Shown: one piece after another, positions 24,452 to 33,397 of the stretch
Position numbering within the stretch: position 1 is the first letter of the stretch
Layout: each line of letters begins with the position of its first letter
Assembly: GCA_965261165.1 (NCBI GenBank)
Contig: OZ253445.1
Coordinates: 248,001-312,000, forward strand
Length of the DNA stretch: 64,000 bases
Direction of reading: 5' to 3'
DNA from: SMWN01 sp965261165
GTDB lineage: Bacteria; Pseudomonadota; Gammaproteobacteria; Eutrophobiales; Eutrophobiaceae
The notes under the pieces: generated by a model
What the model saw: the letters and a program-made list of their open reading frames with translations, nothing else
What the model was told of the DNA's origin: nothing
Databases searched by the model: none
Made by a program: the position numbers and the translations under genes

Positions 24452-25459
24452 GTGAAACTACTTAAGACATCGGCACCAGAACAACCAGAAAATTATATGG
24501 ATGCGCTACATGGTCTACTTTACGAAGATATGAGTCAAGTAGATGCTCTGATTCAGAAAAATCTGCAATCTAAAGTCGTCTTGATCAATCAGGTTGGTCA
24601 CCACATCGTCAATAGCGGCGGCAAGCGACTTAGACCAATCCTATTGCTCCTGACTGCACGTCATTTTGGATATGCCGGCTCACAACACATTAATCTGTCA
24701 GCAATTATCGAATTTATCCATACCGCAACACTACTACATGATGATGTGGTAGATGCCTCCATGCTGAGACGAGGACAGGAGACAGCTAATCAAAAATGGG
24801 GAAATGAGGTAAGCGTTCTAGTGGGAGATTTCCTCTACTCACGAGCATTTCAAATGATGATCGATACAAACTCCGTACGGCTCATGGATGTGCTGGCAAA
24901 AGCTACCAATACTATTGCTGAAGGGGAAGTTCAGCAATTATTGAATAGCCATAACCCGGGAATAAGCGAAGTCGGCTACATTAACGTTATTCAAAGTAAA
25001 ACAGCAAAATTATTCGAGGCCGCCGGCAAATTAGGGGCGATCCTAAGTAAGCGTGAGCCTGATGATGAACAAGCCATGGCTAAATATGGCATGCATTTAG
25101 GGACTGCATTTCAATTGATTGATGATGTGCTTGACTATAGCGCCTCAAGTTCTGAGTTCGGTAAAAATATTGGTGACGACCTGACCGAAGGAAAACCAAC
25201 ATTACCCTTACTCTATGCCATGTGGAACAGTTCAGATGCGGAAGCAAATATTATCCGTGAAAGTATTTTGAATGGTGGCTTAGGTGCTATTAATGTTATT
25301 CAAAAAATTATTGCTAAAACAAAGGCAATAGAATATACCTTTGAACGCGCTCAAAAAGAGGCGGGTCTTGCCATTGCGTCATTGGACTGCTTCCCAAAAA
25401 CTGAGTATCTTGATGCCATGATTAGCTTGGCTAAATTTTCATTAAAAAGACATTTTTAA
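24452..25459 (+). CDS. ispB: Polyprenyl (octaprenyl-type) diphosphate synthase
   Basis: A 335-residue all-trans prenyl transferase that makes the side chain of ubiquinone/menaquinone. The first Asp-rich motif is LLHDDVVDASMLRRG and the second QLIDDVLDYSAS; GGKRLRPILLLL is the IPP-binding segment. Its position opposite rplU-rpmA is the standard context of ispB. The start is GTG at 24452; ATG at 24497 would give a length closer to E. coli IspB and cannot be excluded. Chain length is inferred from context. It precedes the giant adhesin locus, which is convergent with it. Confidence 0.93.
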   Translation: MKLLKTSAPEQPENYMDALHGLLYEDMSQVDALIQKNLQSKVVLINQVGHHIVNSGGKRLRPILLLLTARHFGYAGSQHINLSAIIEFIHTATLLHDDVVDASMLRRGQETANQKWGNEVSVLVGDFLYSRAFQMMIDTNSVRLMDVLAKATNTIAEGEVQQLLNSHNPGISEVGYINVIQSKTAKLFEAAGKLGAILSKREPDDEQAMAKYGMHLGTAFQLIDDVLDYSASSSEFGKNIGDDLTEGKPTLPLLYAMWNSSDAEANIIRESILNGGLGAINVIQKIIAKTKAIEYTFERAQKEAGLAIASLDCFPKTEYLDAMISLAKFSLKRHF

Positions 25460-25632
25460 ATTAAGCAGATCATGCTATTCGGCGTGTAGCACAAGCCTGG
25501 CAACGCATTATTATAATCAATTATAGGGCTACGCTGGATAACTAAGCCATATCGTCTCTAACCCATTATTTCGATTAATGTTCAGCCTCGCTCTGTGGTT
25601 GTGCGGTTAAGGAATGTCATGCACGCGCCTGC

Positions 25633-25659
25633 AAAAATAGAGGGAGGGATAACCCTCTT
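25633..25659 (-). terminator. Terminator of giant adhesin copy 1
   Basis: On the minus strand a GAGGG-TTAT-CCCTC hairpin is followed by a T-rich tract (CCTCTATTTTT), about 60 bp past the stop codon. The paralogue at 37999-38025 has the same structure with a longer stem. Confidence 0.7.
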
Positions 25660-25719
25660 GAGCAACACTATGCGGCGAGTTACTGTCATGGACAGCAATG
25701 GTAGTAATACCTTCTACTG

Positions 25720-28700
25720 CTAAAACTGCATCTGGCCTTCCAACAGGATGGCGTTATTGTCACCAGTACTATTACCAATGCTGTCATTGCCGGTCTGGTG
25801 TTCCCCGAATAGATTCAGGCTGAAGGGGATATTCGGGTTCCAGCGCATCCCTAGACGATAATACCTACTGTTGCTGAGACGTACCTCACCGTATGGGGTC
25901 AATAAGCCGCCCCCAGAGGTGAAGAATCCATAACCCATATTGGCCTGCAATCGTCCACGGTAGTTCTGATTCTGGTGGCCCTGATCCCTTGGCCCCTTGG
26001 GTAGACCTTGCCAGATCTGACTGCTGCCACTAACACCAACATCACCATCACCATAGCCGTAACCTGGGGTCAGGCTGAATGCCAGCCCCTGTCCACGTAG
26101 ACCTGGATCCAGCACAATTGTGCCCTGAACGCCCCATTCTCTATAGTCGTCACGTCCCAGCAGGGTGTGTAACTTGCCTTCCATGGTCAGGCCGCCGTTG
26201 GTATAGCGTAAGCCTGTCCCCAAGATGGCACCAATACCCGTGTCACCATCACCGCCATCATAGCGCATGCCCAGCTCTATCAACGGCCGTAATAGGCCTC
26301 CAGATAAACCATAGGTATGCTCAAACTCCAGCAATAAGCGCAGCCGTTGGCTGTCAATGCTTTGTTCTCTAATACGGGCATCTAGGGCGTTGTCAACCAA
26401 GGGGTTATCGATGTCGGTGCGCGCCCATAGGAAGTCGCCTTTGAGGCTCAAGCCTGGCACCTTAGACAGGCCGGCCTTGGCACCGGTGGCGAAAGACCAT
26501 AGGCGGGTATCGCTGCTAATGCTATTGCTGTTGTCTTCGATTTCTAGCTCGCCTTCGCCGTAGCCAACGCTGCCCCAGAGATGGTTGCCTTGGTTAGACC
26601 AGCCCAGATATGGGTAAACACTGAGTGATTGATGGTTGTAGCTCCCAGTATTGGTATCTTGGGTATAGTCAGCATCACCCTCGCTCCAGGACACCAGAGT
26701 GCCCAGTAGCAGGTGTTTGTCTATGCGTTTGTCGATACCAAACTGGGCAACGAACAGATCACCACTCCAGTCAATATCACTATCACCATCAAGGCTGAGG
26801 TAATCGCCACCAGCCCATAGGCTCAGACCAGAACCATAGCCCAGGTCATGACGACTGCCGCTACCTGCCGCTGTATTCCCTGCCGTATTTAAAGGCAGCA
26901 CCAAGGATAAGTTGCTCAATATGCGCTTCCAATCCATGCTGCCGTCTTTCAGTGAACGGATGTAGCCAAGCAACTGTGCCTGATTATTCAATTGCAGGGT
27001 CTGCCCATCTAACTGATAGCTTGCCTTTGGTGGTGTGCCCGTGGATAGGAGAGTATCAATGCGGTTACTCACTGCTGTCATGATGCTCGCCACTGTGCCC
27101 TGAGTGAGTTTTGATAAAACCTCATCGTTCAAGGCACTGACACCCATCAAGCTGTTGGTGTCAGCCACTGCCGCCGCATTGACGGTGATGGTGAACGTCA
27201 GACTGTTGGCATCGCCGCCTGCCATGTTGGCATCGCTATCCATGACTGTGTAGGTGTAGGTCTGCATACTAGCGGCCATGGTTGGTATGCCCGAGATAGT
27301 ACGGGCATCGGCAGCAAAGCTGAGTCCAGCCGGCAAGGCTGGGGTCAAGGCGTAAGTTAGCGCACCATTGCCACCACTGGCTTCTGGCAGGGTGAGCGTG
27401 GTAATCGTGGTGTTAACGGTGTGGGTCTGGTTGGCAATGTTTGCGCCCTGCGCGAAGCTTGGGGCAGTGTCAGCCACTGCCGCCGCATTGACGATGATGG
27501 TGACTATTTCCATAGCATCAGGGCCGCTACCAGCGGCATTGCTGGCGGTAATCATGTACGCAGTCATAGTCGCTGTCTTAGTAGGTGTGCCAGAGATGGT
27601 GCCGTCGCTGGTGTTAAAGTCCAGGCCTGTGTTCATGTTTAGGTTTGGCATGATCCTGTAGCTAGCTACTGCGCCACCAGCTGAGGCATCAATGGTGATA
27701 TCAGCAATGGCGGTGCCCACGGTGGCGGTTAACATACTGCTGCTGACGCTAATATTGGGGGCAGCCACTTCAGGCGCAGCCGCCGTTGGCGTACCTGAGA
27801 TGGTGCCAGTGCTTGCGTCAAACGACAGTCCATTAGTGATAGCCGGCATGATGCTGTAGCTGGCAACCGTACCGCCTGTTGAAGCGATGGTTATCGGCGT
27901 GATAGCCGTGCCCGCTGCTACCGTTACTGTGGCGGGGGTGATGCTGATAATTGGGGCGGCTACGGCTACGGCTGCCGCCTCGACGGTGATGGCTACTGTC
28001 GCAGTGTCCGTATCACTGGCATTGGTTGCAGTGATGGTGTAGCTGGTTTCAGGCGCAGCCGCCGTTGGCGTACCTGAGATGGTGCCAGTGCTTGCGTCAA
28101 ACGACAGTCCATTAGTGATAGCCGGCATGATGCTGTAGCTGGCAACCGTACCGCCTGTTGAAGCGATGGTTATCGGCGTGATAGCCGTGCCCGCTGCTAC
28201 CGTTACTGTGGCGGGGGTGATGCTGATAATTGGGGCGGCTACGGCTACGGCTGCCGCCTCGACGGTGATGGCTACTGTCGCAGTGTCCGTATCACTGGCA
28301 TTGGTTGCAGTGATGGTGTAGCTGGTTTCAGGCGCAGCCGCCGTTGGCGTACCTGAGATGGTGCCAGTGCTTGCGTCAAACGACAGTCCATTAGTGATAG
28401 CCGGCATGATGCTGTAGCTGGCAACCGTACCGCCTGTTGAAGCGATGGTTATCGGCGTGATAGCCGTGCCCGCTGCTACCGTTACTGTGGCGGGGGTGAT
28501 GCTGATAATTGGGGCGGCTACGGCTACGGCTGCCGCCTCGACGGTGATGGCTACTGTCGCAGTGTCCGTATCACTGGCATTGGTTGCAGTGATGGTGTAG
28601 CTGGTTTCAGGCGCAGCCGCCGTTGGCGTACCTGAGATGGTGCCAGTGCTTGCGTCAAACGACAGTCCATTAGTGATAGCCGGCATGATGCTGTAGCTGG

Positions 28701-31700
28701 CAACCGTACCGCCTGTTGAAGCGATGGTTATCGGCGTGATAGCCGTGCCCGCTGCTACCGTTACTGTGGCGGGGGTGATGCTGATAATTGGGGCGGCTAC
28801 GGCTACGGCTGCCGCCTCGACGGTGATGGCTACTGTCGCAGTGTCCGTATCACTGGCATTGGTTGCAGTGATGGTGTAGCTGGTTTCAGGCGCAGCCGCC
28901 GTTGGCGTACCTGAGATGGTGCCAGTGCTTGCGTCAAACGACAGTCCATTAGTGATAGCCGGCATGATGCTGTAGCTGGCAACCGTACCGCCTGTTGAAG
29001 CGATGGTTATCGGCGTGATAGCCGTGCCCGCTGCTACCGTTACTGTGGCGGGGGTGATGCTGATAATTGGGGCGGCTACGGCTACGGCTGCCGCCTCGAC
29101 GGTGATGGCTACTGTCGCAGTGTCCGTATCACTGGCATTGGTTGCAGTGATGGTGTAGCTGGTTTCAGGCGCAGCCGCCGTTGGCGTACCTGAGATGGTG
29201 CCAGTGCTTGCGTCAAACGACAGTCCATTAGTGATAGCCGGCATGATGCTGTAGCTGGCAACCGTACCGCCTGTTGAAGCGATGGTTATCGGCGTGATAG
29301 CCGTGCCCGCTGCTACCGTTACTGTGGCGGGGGTGATGCTGATAATTGGGGCGGCTACGGCTACGGCTGCCGCCTCGACGGTGATGGCTACTGTCGCAGT
29401 GTCCGTATCACTGGCATTGGTTGCAGTGATGGTGTAGCTGGTTTCAGGCGCAGCCGCCGTTGGCGTACCTGAGATGGTGCCAGTGCTTGCGTCAAACGAC
29501 AGTCCATTAGTGATAGCCGGCATGATGCTGTAGCTGGCAACCGTACCGCCTGTTGAAGCGATGGTTATCGGCGTGATAGCCGTGCCCGCTGCTACCGTTA
29601 CTGTGGCGGGGGTGATGCTGATAATTGGGGCGGCTACGGCTACGGCTGCCGCCTCGACGGTGATGGCTACTGTCGCAGTGTCCGTATCACTGGCATTGGT
29701 TGCAGTGATGGTGTAGCTGGTTTCAGGCGCAGCCGCCGTTGGCGTACCTGAGATGGTGCCAGTGCTTGCGTCAAACGACAGTCCATTAGTGATAGCCGGC
29801 ATGATGCTGTAGCTGGCAACCGTACCGCCTGTTGAAGCGATGGTTATCGGCGTGATAGCCGTGCCCGCTGCTACCGTTACTGTGGCGGGGGTGATGCTGA
29901 TAATTGGGGCGGCTACGGCTACGGCTGCCGCCTCGACGGTGATGGCTACTGTCGCAGTGTCCGTATCACTGGCATTGGTTGCAGTGATGGTGTAGCTGGT
30001 TTCAGGCGCAGCCGCCGTTGGCGTACCTGAGATGGTGCCAGTGCTTGCGTCAAACGACAGTCCATTAGTGATAGCCGGCATGATGCTGTAGCTGGCAACC
30101 GTACCGCCTGTTGAAGCGATGGTTATCGGCGTGATAGCCGTGCCCGCTGCTACCGTTACTGTGGCGGGGGTGATGCTGATAATTGGGGCGGCTACGGCTA
30201 CGGCTGCCGCCTCGACGGTGATGGCTACTGTCGCAGTGTCCGTATCACTGGCATTGGTTGCAGTGATGGTGTAGCTGGTTTCAGGCGCAGCCGCCGTTGG
30301 CGTACCTGAGATGGTGCCAGTGCTTGCGTCAAACGACAGTCCATTAGTGATAGCCGGCATGATGCTGTAGCTGGCAACCGTACCGCCTGTTGAAGCGATG
30401 GTTATCGGCGTGATAGCCGTGCCCGCTGCTACCGTTACTGTGGCGGGGGTGATGCTGATAATTGGGGCGGCTACGGCTACGGCTGCCGCCTCGACGGTGA
30501 TGGCTACTGTCGCAGTGTCCGTATCACTGGCATTGGTTGCAGTGATGGTGTAGCTGGTTTCAGGCGCAGCCGCCGTTGGCGTACCTGAGATGGTGCCAGT
30601 GCTTGCGTCAAACGACAGTCCATTAGTGATAGCCGGCATGATGCTGTAGCTGGCAACCGTACCGCCTGTTGAAGCGATGGTTATCGGCGTGATAGCCGTG
30701 CCCGCTGCTACCGTTACTGTGGCGGGGGTGATGCTGATAATTGGGGCGGCTACGGCTACGGCTGCCGCCTCGACGGTGATGGCTACTGTCGCAGTGTCCG
30801 TATCACTGGCATTGGTTGCAGTGATGGTGTAGCTGGTTTCAGGCGCAGCCGCCGTTGGCGTACCTGAGATGGTGCCAGTGCTTGCGTCAAACGACAGTCC
30901 ATTAGTGATAGCCGGCATGATGCTGTAGCTGGCAACCGTACCGCCTGTTGAAGCGATGGTTATCGGCGTGATAGCCGTGCCCGCTGCTACCGTTACTGTG
31001 GCGGGGGTGATGCTGATAATTGGGGCGGCTACGGCTACGGCTGCCGCCTCGACGGTGATGGCTACTGTCGCAGTGTCCGTATCACTGGCATTGGTTGCAG
31101 TGATGGTGTAGCTGGTTTCAGGCGCAGCCGCCGTTGGCGTACCTGAGATGGTGCCAGTGCTTGCGTCAAACGACAGTCCATTAGTGATAGCCGGCATGAT
31201 GCTGTAGCTGGCAACCGTACCGCCTGTTGAAGCGATGGTTATCGGCGTGATAGCCGTGCCCGCTGCTACCGTTACTGTGGCGGGGGTGATGCTGATAATT
31301 GGGGCGGCTACGGCTACGGCTGCCGCCTCGACGGTGATGGCTACTGTCGCAGTGTCCGTATCACTGGCATTGGTTGCAGTGATGGTGTAGCTGGTTTCAG
31401 GCGCAGCCGCCGTTGGCGTACCTGAGATGGTGCCAGTGCTTGCGTCAAACGACAGTCCATTAGTGATAGCCGGCATGATGCTGTAGCTGGCAACCGTACC
31501 GCCTGTTGAAGCGATGGTTATCGGCGTGATAGCCGTGCCCGCTGCTACCGTTACTGTGGCGGGGGTGATGCTGATAATTGGGGCGGCTACGGCTACGGCT
31601 GCCGCCTCGACGGTGATGGCTACTGTCGCAGTGTCCGTATCACTGGCATTGGTTGCAGTGATGGTGTAGCTGGTTTCAGGCGCAGCCGCCGTTGGCGTAC

Positions 31701-33363
31701 CTGAGATGGTGCCAGTGCTTGCGTCAAACGACAGTCCATTAGTGATAGCCGGCATGATGCTGTAGCTGGCAACCGTACCGCCTGTTGAAGCGATGGTTAT
31801 CGGCGTGATAGCCGTGCCCGCTGCTACCGTTACTGTGGCGGGGGTGATGCTGATAATTGGGGCGGCTACGGCTACGGCTGCCGCCTCGACGGTGATGGCT
31901 ACTGTCGCAGTGTCCGTATCACTGGCATTGGTTGCAGTGATGGTGTAGCTGGTTTCAGGCGCAGCCGCCGTTGGCGTACCTGAGATGGTGCCAGTGCTTG
32001 CGTCAAACGACAGTCCATTAGTGATAGCCGGCATGATGCTGTAGCTGGCAACCGTACCGCCTGTTGAAGCGATGGTTATCGGCGTGATAGCCGTGCCCGC
32101 TGCTACCGTTACTGTGGCGGGGGTGATGCTGATAATTGGGGCGGCTACGGCTACGGCTGCCGCCTCGACGGTGATGGCTACTGTCGCAGTGTCCGTATCA
32201 CTGGCATTGGTTGCAGTGATGGTGTAGCTGGTTTCAGGCGCAGCCGCCGTTGGCGTACCTGAGATGGTGCCAGTGCTTGCGTCAAACGACAGTCCATTAG
32301 TGATAGCCGGCATGATGCTGTAGCTGGCAACCGTACCGCCTGTTGAAGCGATGGTTATCGGCGTGATAGCCGTGCCCGCTGCTACCGTTACTGTGGCGGG
32401 GGTGATGCTGATAATTGGGGCGGCTACGGCTACGGCTGCCGCCTCGACGGTGATGGCTACTGTCGCAGTGTCCGTATCACTGGCATTGGTTGCAGTGATG
32501 GTGTAGCTGGTTTCAGGCGCAGCCGCCGTTGGCGTACCTGAGATGGTGCCAGTGCTTGCGTCAAACGACAGTCCATTAGTGATAGCCGGCATGATGCTGT
32601 AGCTGGCAACCGTACCGCCTGTTGAAGCGATGGTTATCGGCGTGATAGCCGTGCCCGCTGCTACCGTTACTGTGGCGGGGGTGATGCTGATACTCGGGGC
32701 GGCTACGGCTACGGCCGCCGCATTGACGGTGATGGTGACTATTTCCATAGCATCAGGGCCGCTACCAGCGGCATTGCTGGCGGTAATCATGTACGCAGTC
32801 ATAGTCGCTGTCTTAGTAGGTGTGCCAGAGATGGTGCCGTCGCTGGTGTTAAAGTCCAGGCCTGTGTTCATGTTTAGGTTTGGCATGATCCTGTAGCTAG
32901 CTACTGCGCCACCAGCTGAGGCATCAATGGTGATATCAGCAATGGCGGTGCCCACGGTGGCGGTTAACATACTGCTGCTGACGCTAATAATGGGGGCAGC
33001 CACATTGACGGTAATTTCGACGCTGGCGGTATCGGTGACGGTAGGTATGCCAATGCCATTGGCGGTGATGGTGTAAGTCACCGTACCAACAGCGGACGTA
33101 ACAGTTGGCGTGCCCGAGATTTCGCCAGTGCTGGTGTCAATGGATAGTCCGGCTGGTAGGTCTGGGCTAATGCTGTAGCTAACCACTGCACCACCGTTAT
33201 GGGCGATGGTGATCGGGGGTATGGCGGTACCCACGGTGGCGGTCAGTGTCGGCACACTGGGGCTGATGTCGGGGGCGTCAACAATGGTAAGGACAAAGCT
33301 GGTGGCCGCAACGACGGGGGCGTTTGTAGCAAAAATGCCGTAAGTCAGCGGACTAGTGGTCAT
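25720..33363 (-). CDS. Giant adhesin copy 1, C-terminal part: Ig-like repeats plus autotransporter beta-barrel
   Basis: A 2547-residue open frame starting inside a larger gene. It contains two divergent putative Ig (He_PIG-like) units, then 17.7 seemingly identical 93-residue units, each with an ASYSIMP...GLSFDASTGTISGTP core. Two further units follow, then a helical linker (SLMGVSALNDEVLSKLTQG) and a C-terminal autotransporter-type beta-barrel of about 400 residues ending in Phe. The barrel has LSLWAGGDYLSLDGDSDIDWSGDLF and GEGELEIEDNS motifs. The passenger is Thr/Ser/Ala-rich and lacks cysteine, as is usual for surface repeats. The frame stays open upstream of 33363 to about 33419, where an extra base separates it from the N-terminal part at 33398-37462. 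The intact product would be about 3900 residues. The likely role is surface adhesion, via type V secretion. Confidence 0.82.
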   Translation of the reverse strand: MTTSPLTYGIFATNAPVVAATSFVLTIVDAPDISPSVPTLTATVGTAIPPITIAHNGGAVVSYSISPDLPAGLSIDTSTGEISGTPTVTSAVGTVTYTITANGIGIPTVTDTASVEITVNVAAPIISVSSSMLTATVGTAIADITIDASAGGAVASYRIMPNLNMNTGLDFNTSDGTISGTPTKTATMTAYMITASNAAGSGPDAMEIVTITVNAAAVAVAAPSISITPATVTVAAGTAITPITIASTGGTVASYSIMPAITNGLSFDASTGTISGTPTAAAPETSYTITATNASDTDTATVAITVEAAAVAVAAPIISITPATVTVAAGTAITPITIASTGGTVASYSIMPAITNGLSFDASTGTISGTPTAAAPETSYTITATNASDTDTATVAITVEAAAVAVAAPIISITPATVTVAAGTAITPITIASTGGTVASYSIMPAITNGLSFDASTGTISGTPTAAAPETSYTITATNASDTDTATVAITVEAAAVAVAAPIISITPATVTVAAGTAITPITIASTGGTVASYSIMPAITNGLSFDASTGTISGTPTAAAPETSYTITATNASDTDTATVAITVEAAAVAVAAPIISITPATVTVAAGTAITPITIASTGGTVASYSIMPAITNGLSFDASTGTISGTPTAAAPETSYTITATNASDTDTATVAITVEAAAVAVAAPIISITPATVTVAAGTAITPITIASTGGTVASYSIMPAITNGLSFDASTGTISGTPTAAAPETSYTITATNASDTDTATVAITVEAAAVAVAAPIISITPATVTVAAGTAITPITIASTGGTVASYSIMPAITNGLSFDASTGTISGTPTAAAPETSYTITATNASDTDTATVAITVEAAAVAVAAPIISITPATVTVAAGTAITPITIASTGGTVASYSIMPAITNGLSFDASTGTISGTPTAAAPETSYTITATNASDTDTATVAITVEAAAVAVAAPIISITPATVTVAAGTAITPITIASTGGTVASYSIMPAITNGLSFDASTGTISGTPTAAAPETSYTITATNASDTDTATVAITVEAAAVAVAAPIISITPATVTVAAGTAITPITIASTGGTVASYSIMPAITNGLSFDASTGTISGTPTAAAPETSYTITATNASDTDTATVAITVEAAAVAVAAPIISITPATVTVAAGTAITPITIASTGGTVASYSIMPAITNGLSFDASTGTISGTPTAAAPETSYTITATNASDTDTATVAITVEAAAVAVAAPIISITPATVTVAAGTAITPITIASTGGTVASYSIMPAITNGLSFDASTGTISGTPTAAAPETSYTITATNASDTDTATVAITVEAAAVAVAAPIISITPATVTVAAGTAITPITIASTGGTVASYSIMPAITNGLSFDASTGTISGTPTAAAPETSYTITATNASDTDTATVAITVEAAAVAVAAPIISITPATVTVAAGTAITPITIASTGGTVASYSIMPAITNGLSFDASTGTISGTPTAAAPETSYTITATNASDTDTATVAITVEAAAVAVAAPIISITPATVTVAAGTAITPITIASTGGTVASYSIMPAITNGLSFDASTGTISGTPTAAAPETSYTITATNASDTDTATVAITVEAAAVAVAAPIISITPATVTVAAGTAITPITIASTGGTVASYSIMPAITNGLSFDASTGTISGTPTAAAPETSYTITATNASDTDTATVAITVEAAAVAVAAPIISITPATVTVAAGTAITPITIASTGGTVASYSIMPAITNGLSFDASTGTISGTPTAAAPETSYTITATNASDTDTATVAITVEAAAVAVAAPIISITPATVTVAAGTAITPITIASTGGTVASYSIMPAITNGLSFDASTGTISGTPTAAAPEVAAPNISVSSSMLTATVGTAIADITIDASAGGAVASYRIMPNLNMNTGLDFNTSDGTISGTPTKTATMTAYMITASNAAGSGPDAMEIVTIIVNAAAVADTAPSFAQGANIANQTHTVNTTITTLTLPEASGGNGALTYALTPALPAGLSFAADARTISGIPTMAASMQTYTYTVMDSDANMAGGDANSLTFTITVNAAAVADTNSLMGVSALNDEVLSKLTQGTVASIMTAVSNRIDTLLSTGTPPKASYQLDGQTLQLNNQAQLLGYIRSLKDGSMDWKRILSNLSLVLPLNTAGNTAAGSGSRHDLGYGSGLSLWAGGDYLSLDGDSDIDWSGDLFVAQFGIDKRIDKHLLLGTLVSWSEGDADYTQDTNTGSYNHQSLSVYPYLGWSNQGNHLWGSVGYGEGELEIEDNSNSISSDTRLWSFATGAKAGLSKVPGLSLKGDFLWARTDIDNPLVDNALDARIREQSIDSQRLRLLLEFEHTYGLSGGLLRPLIELGMRYDGGDGDTGIGAILGTGLRYTNGGLTMEGKLHTLLGRDDYREWGVQGTIVLDPGLRGQGLAFSLTPGYGYGDGDVGVSGSSQIWQGLPKGPRDQGHQNQNYRGRLQANMGYGFFTSGGGLLTPYGEVRLSNSRYYRLGMRWNPNIPFSLNLFGEHQTGNDSIGNSTGDNNAILLEGQMQF
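27479..27768. repeat. 290-bp direct repeat flanking the 279-bp array, left copy
   Basis: This segment encodes an ISVSSSMLTATVG...GSGPDAMEIVTI Ig-like unit. It is almost identical to 32714-33003 on the other side of the array, at an offset of exactly 5235 bp, a multiple of three. Confidence 0.88.
27771..32715. repeat. Array of 17.7 identical 279-bp repeats
   Basis: The landmark 'caggcgcagccgcc' recurs every 279 bp, from 27771 to 32514, 18 times in all. The repeats that I compared base by base showed no difference, except the outermost unit, which reads APSIS instead of APIIS. Each unit encodes 93 residues of one Ig-like domain with its linker. Perfect identity over about 5 kb implies recent expansion or continuing homogenisation. 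Confidence 0.95.
32714..33003. repeat. 290-bp direct repeat flanking the 279-bp array, right copy
   Basis: Near-identical partner of 27479-27768; differences include 'aataatgggg' for 'aatattgggg' at its end and 'gacggtg' for 'gacgatg'. Confidence 0.88.
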
Positions 33364-33397
33364 GGTTGGCGTACCCGAGATGCTGCCAGTGCTGGGG

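Noticed and set aside
26079..26563. Plus-strand open frames under the autotransporter barrel (and the same at 38481-38965)
   Set aside because: They are shadows of the conserved barrel on the opposite strand; their conservation between copies comes from the duplication.
27771..32715. Possible CRISPR array because of regular spacing
   Set aside because: The 279-bp units are fully coding, have no unique spacers and keep one reading frame across the array.
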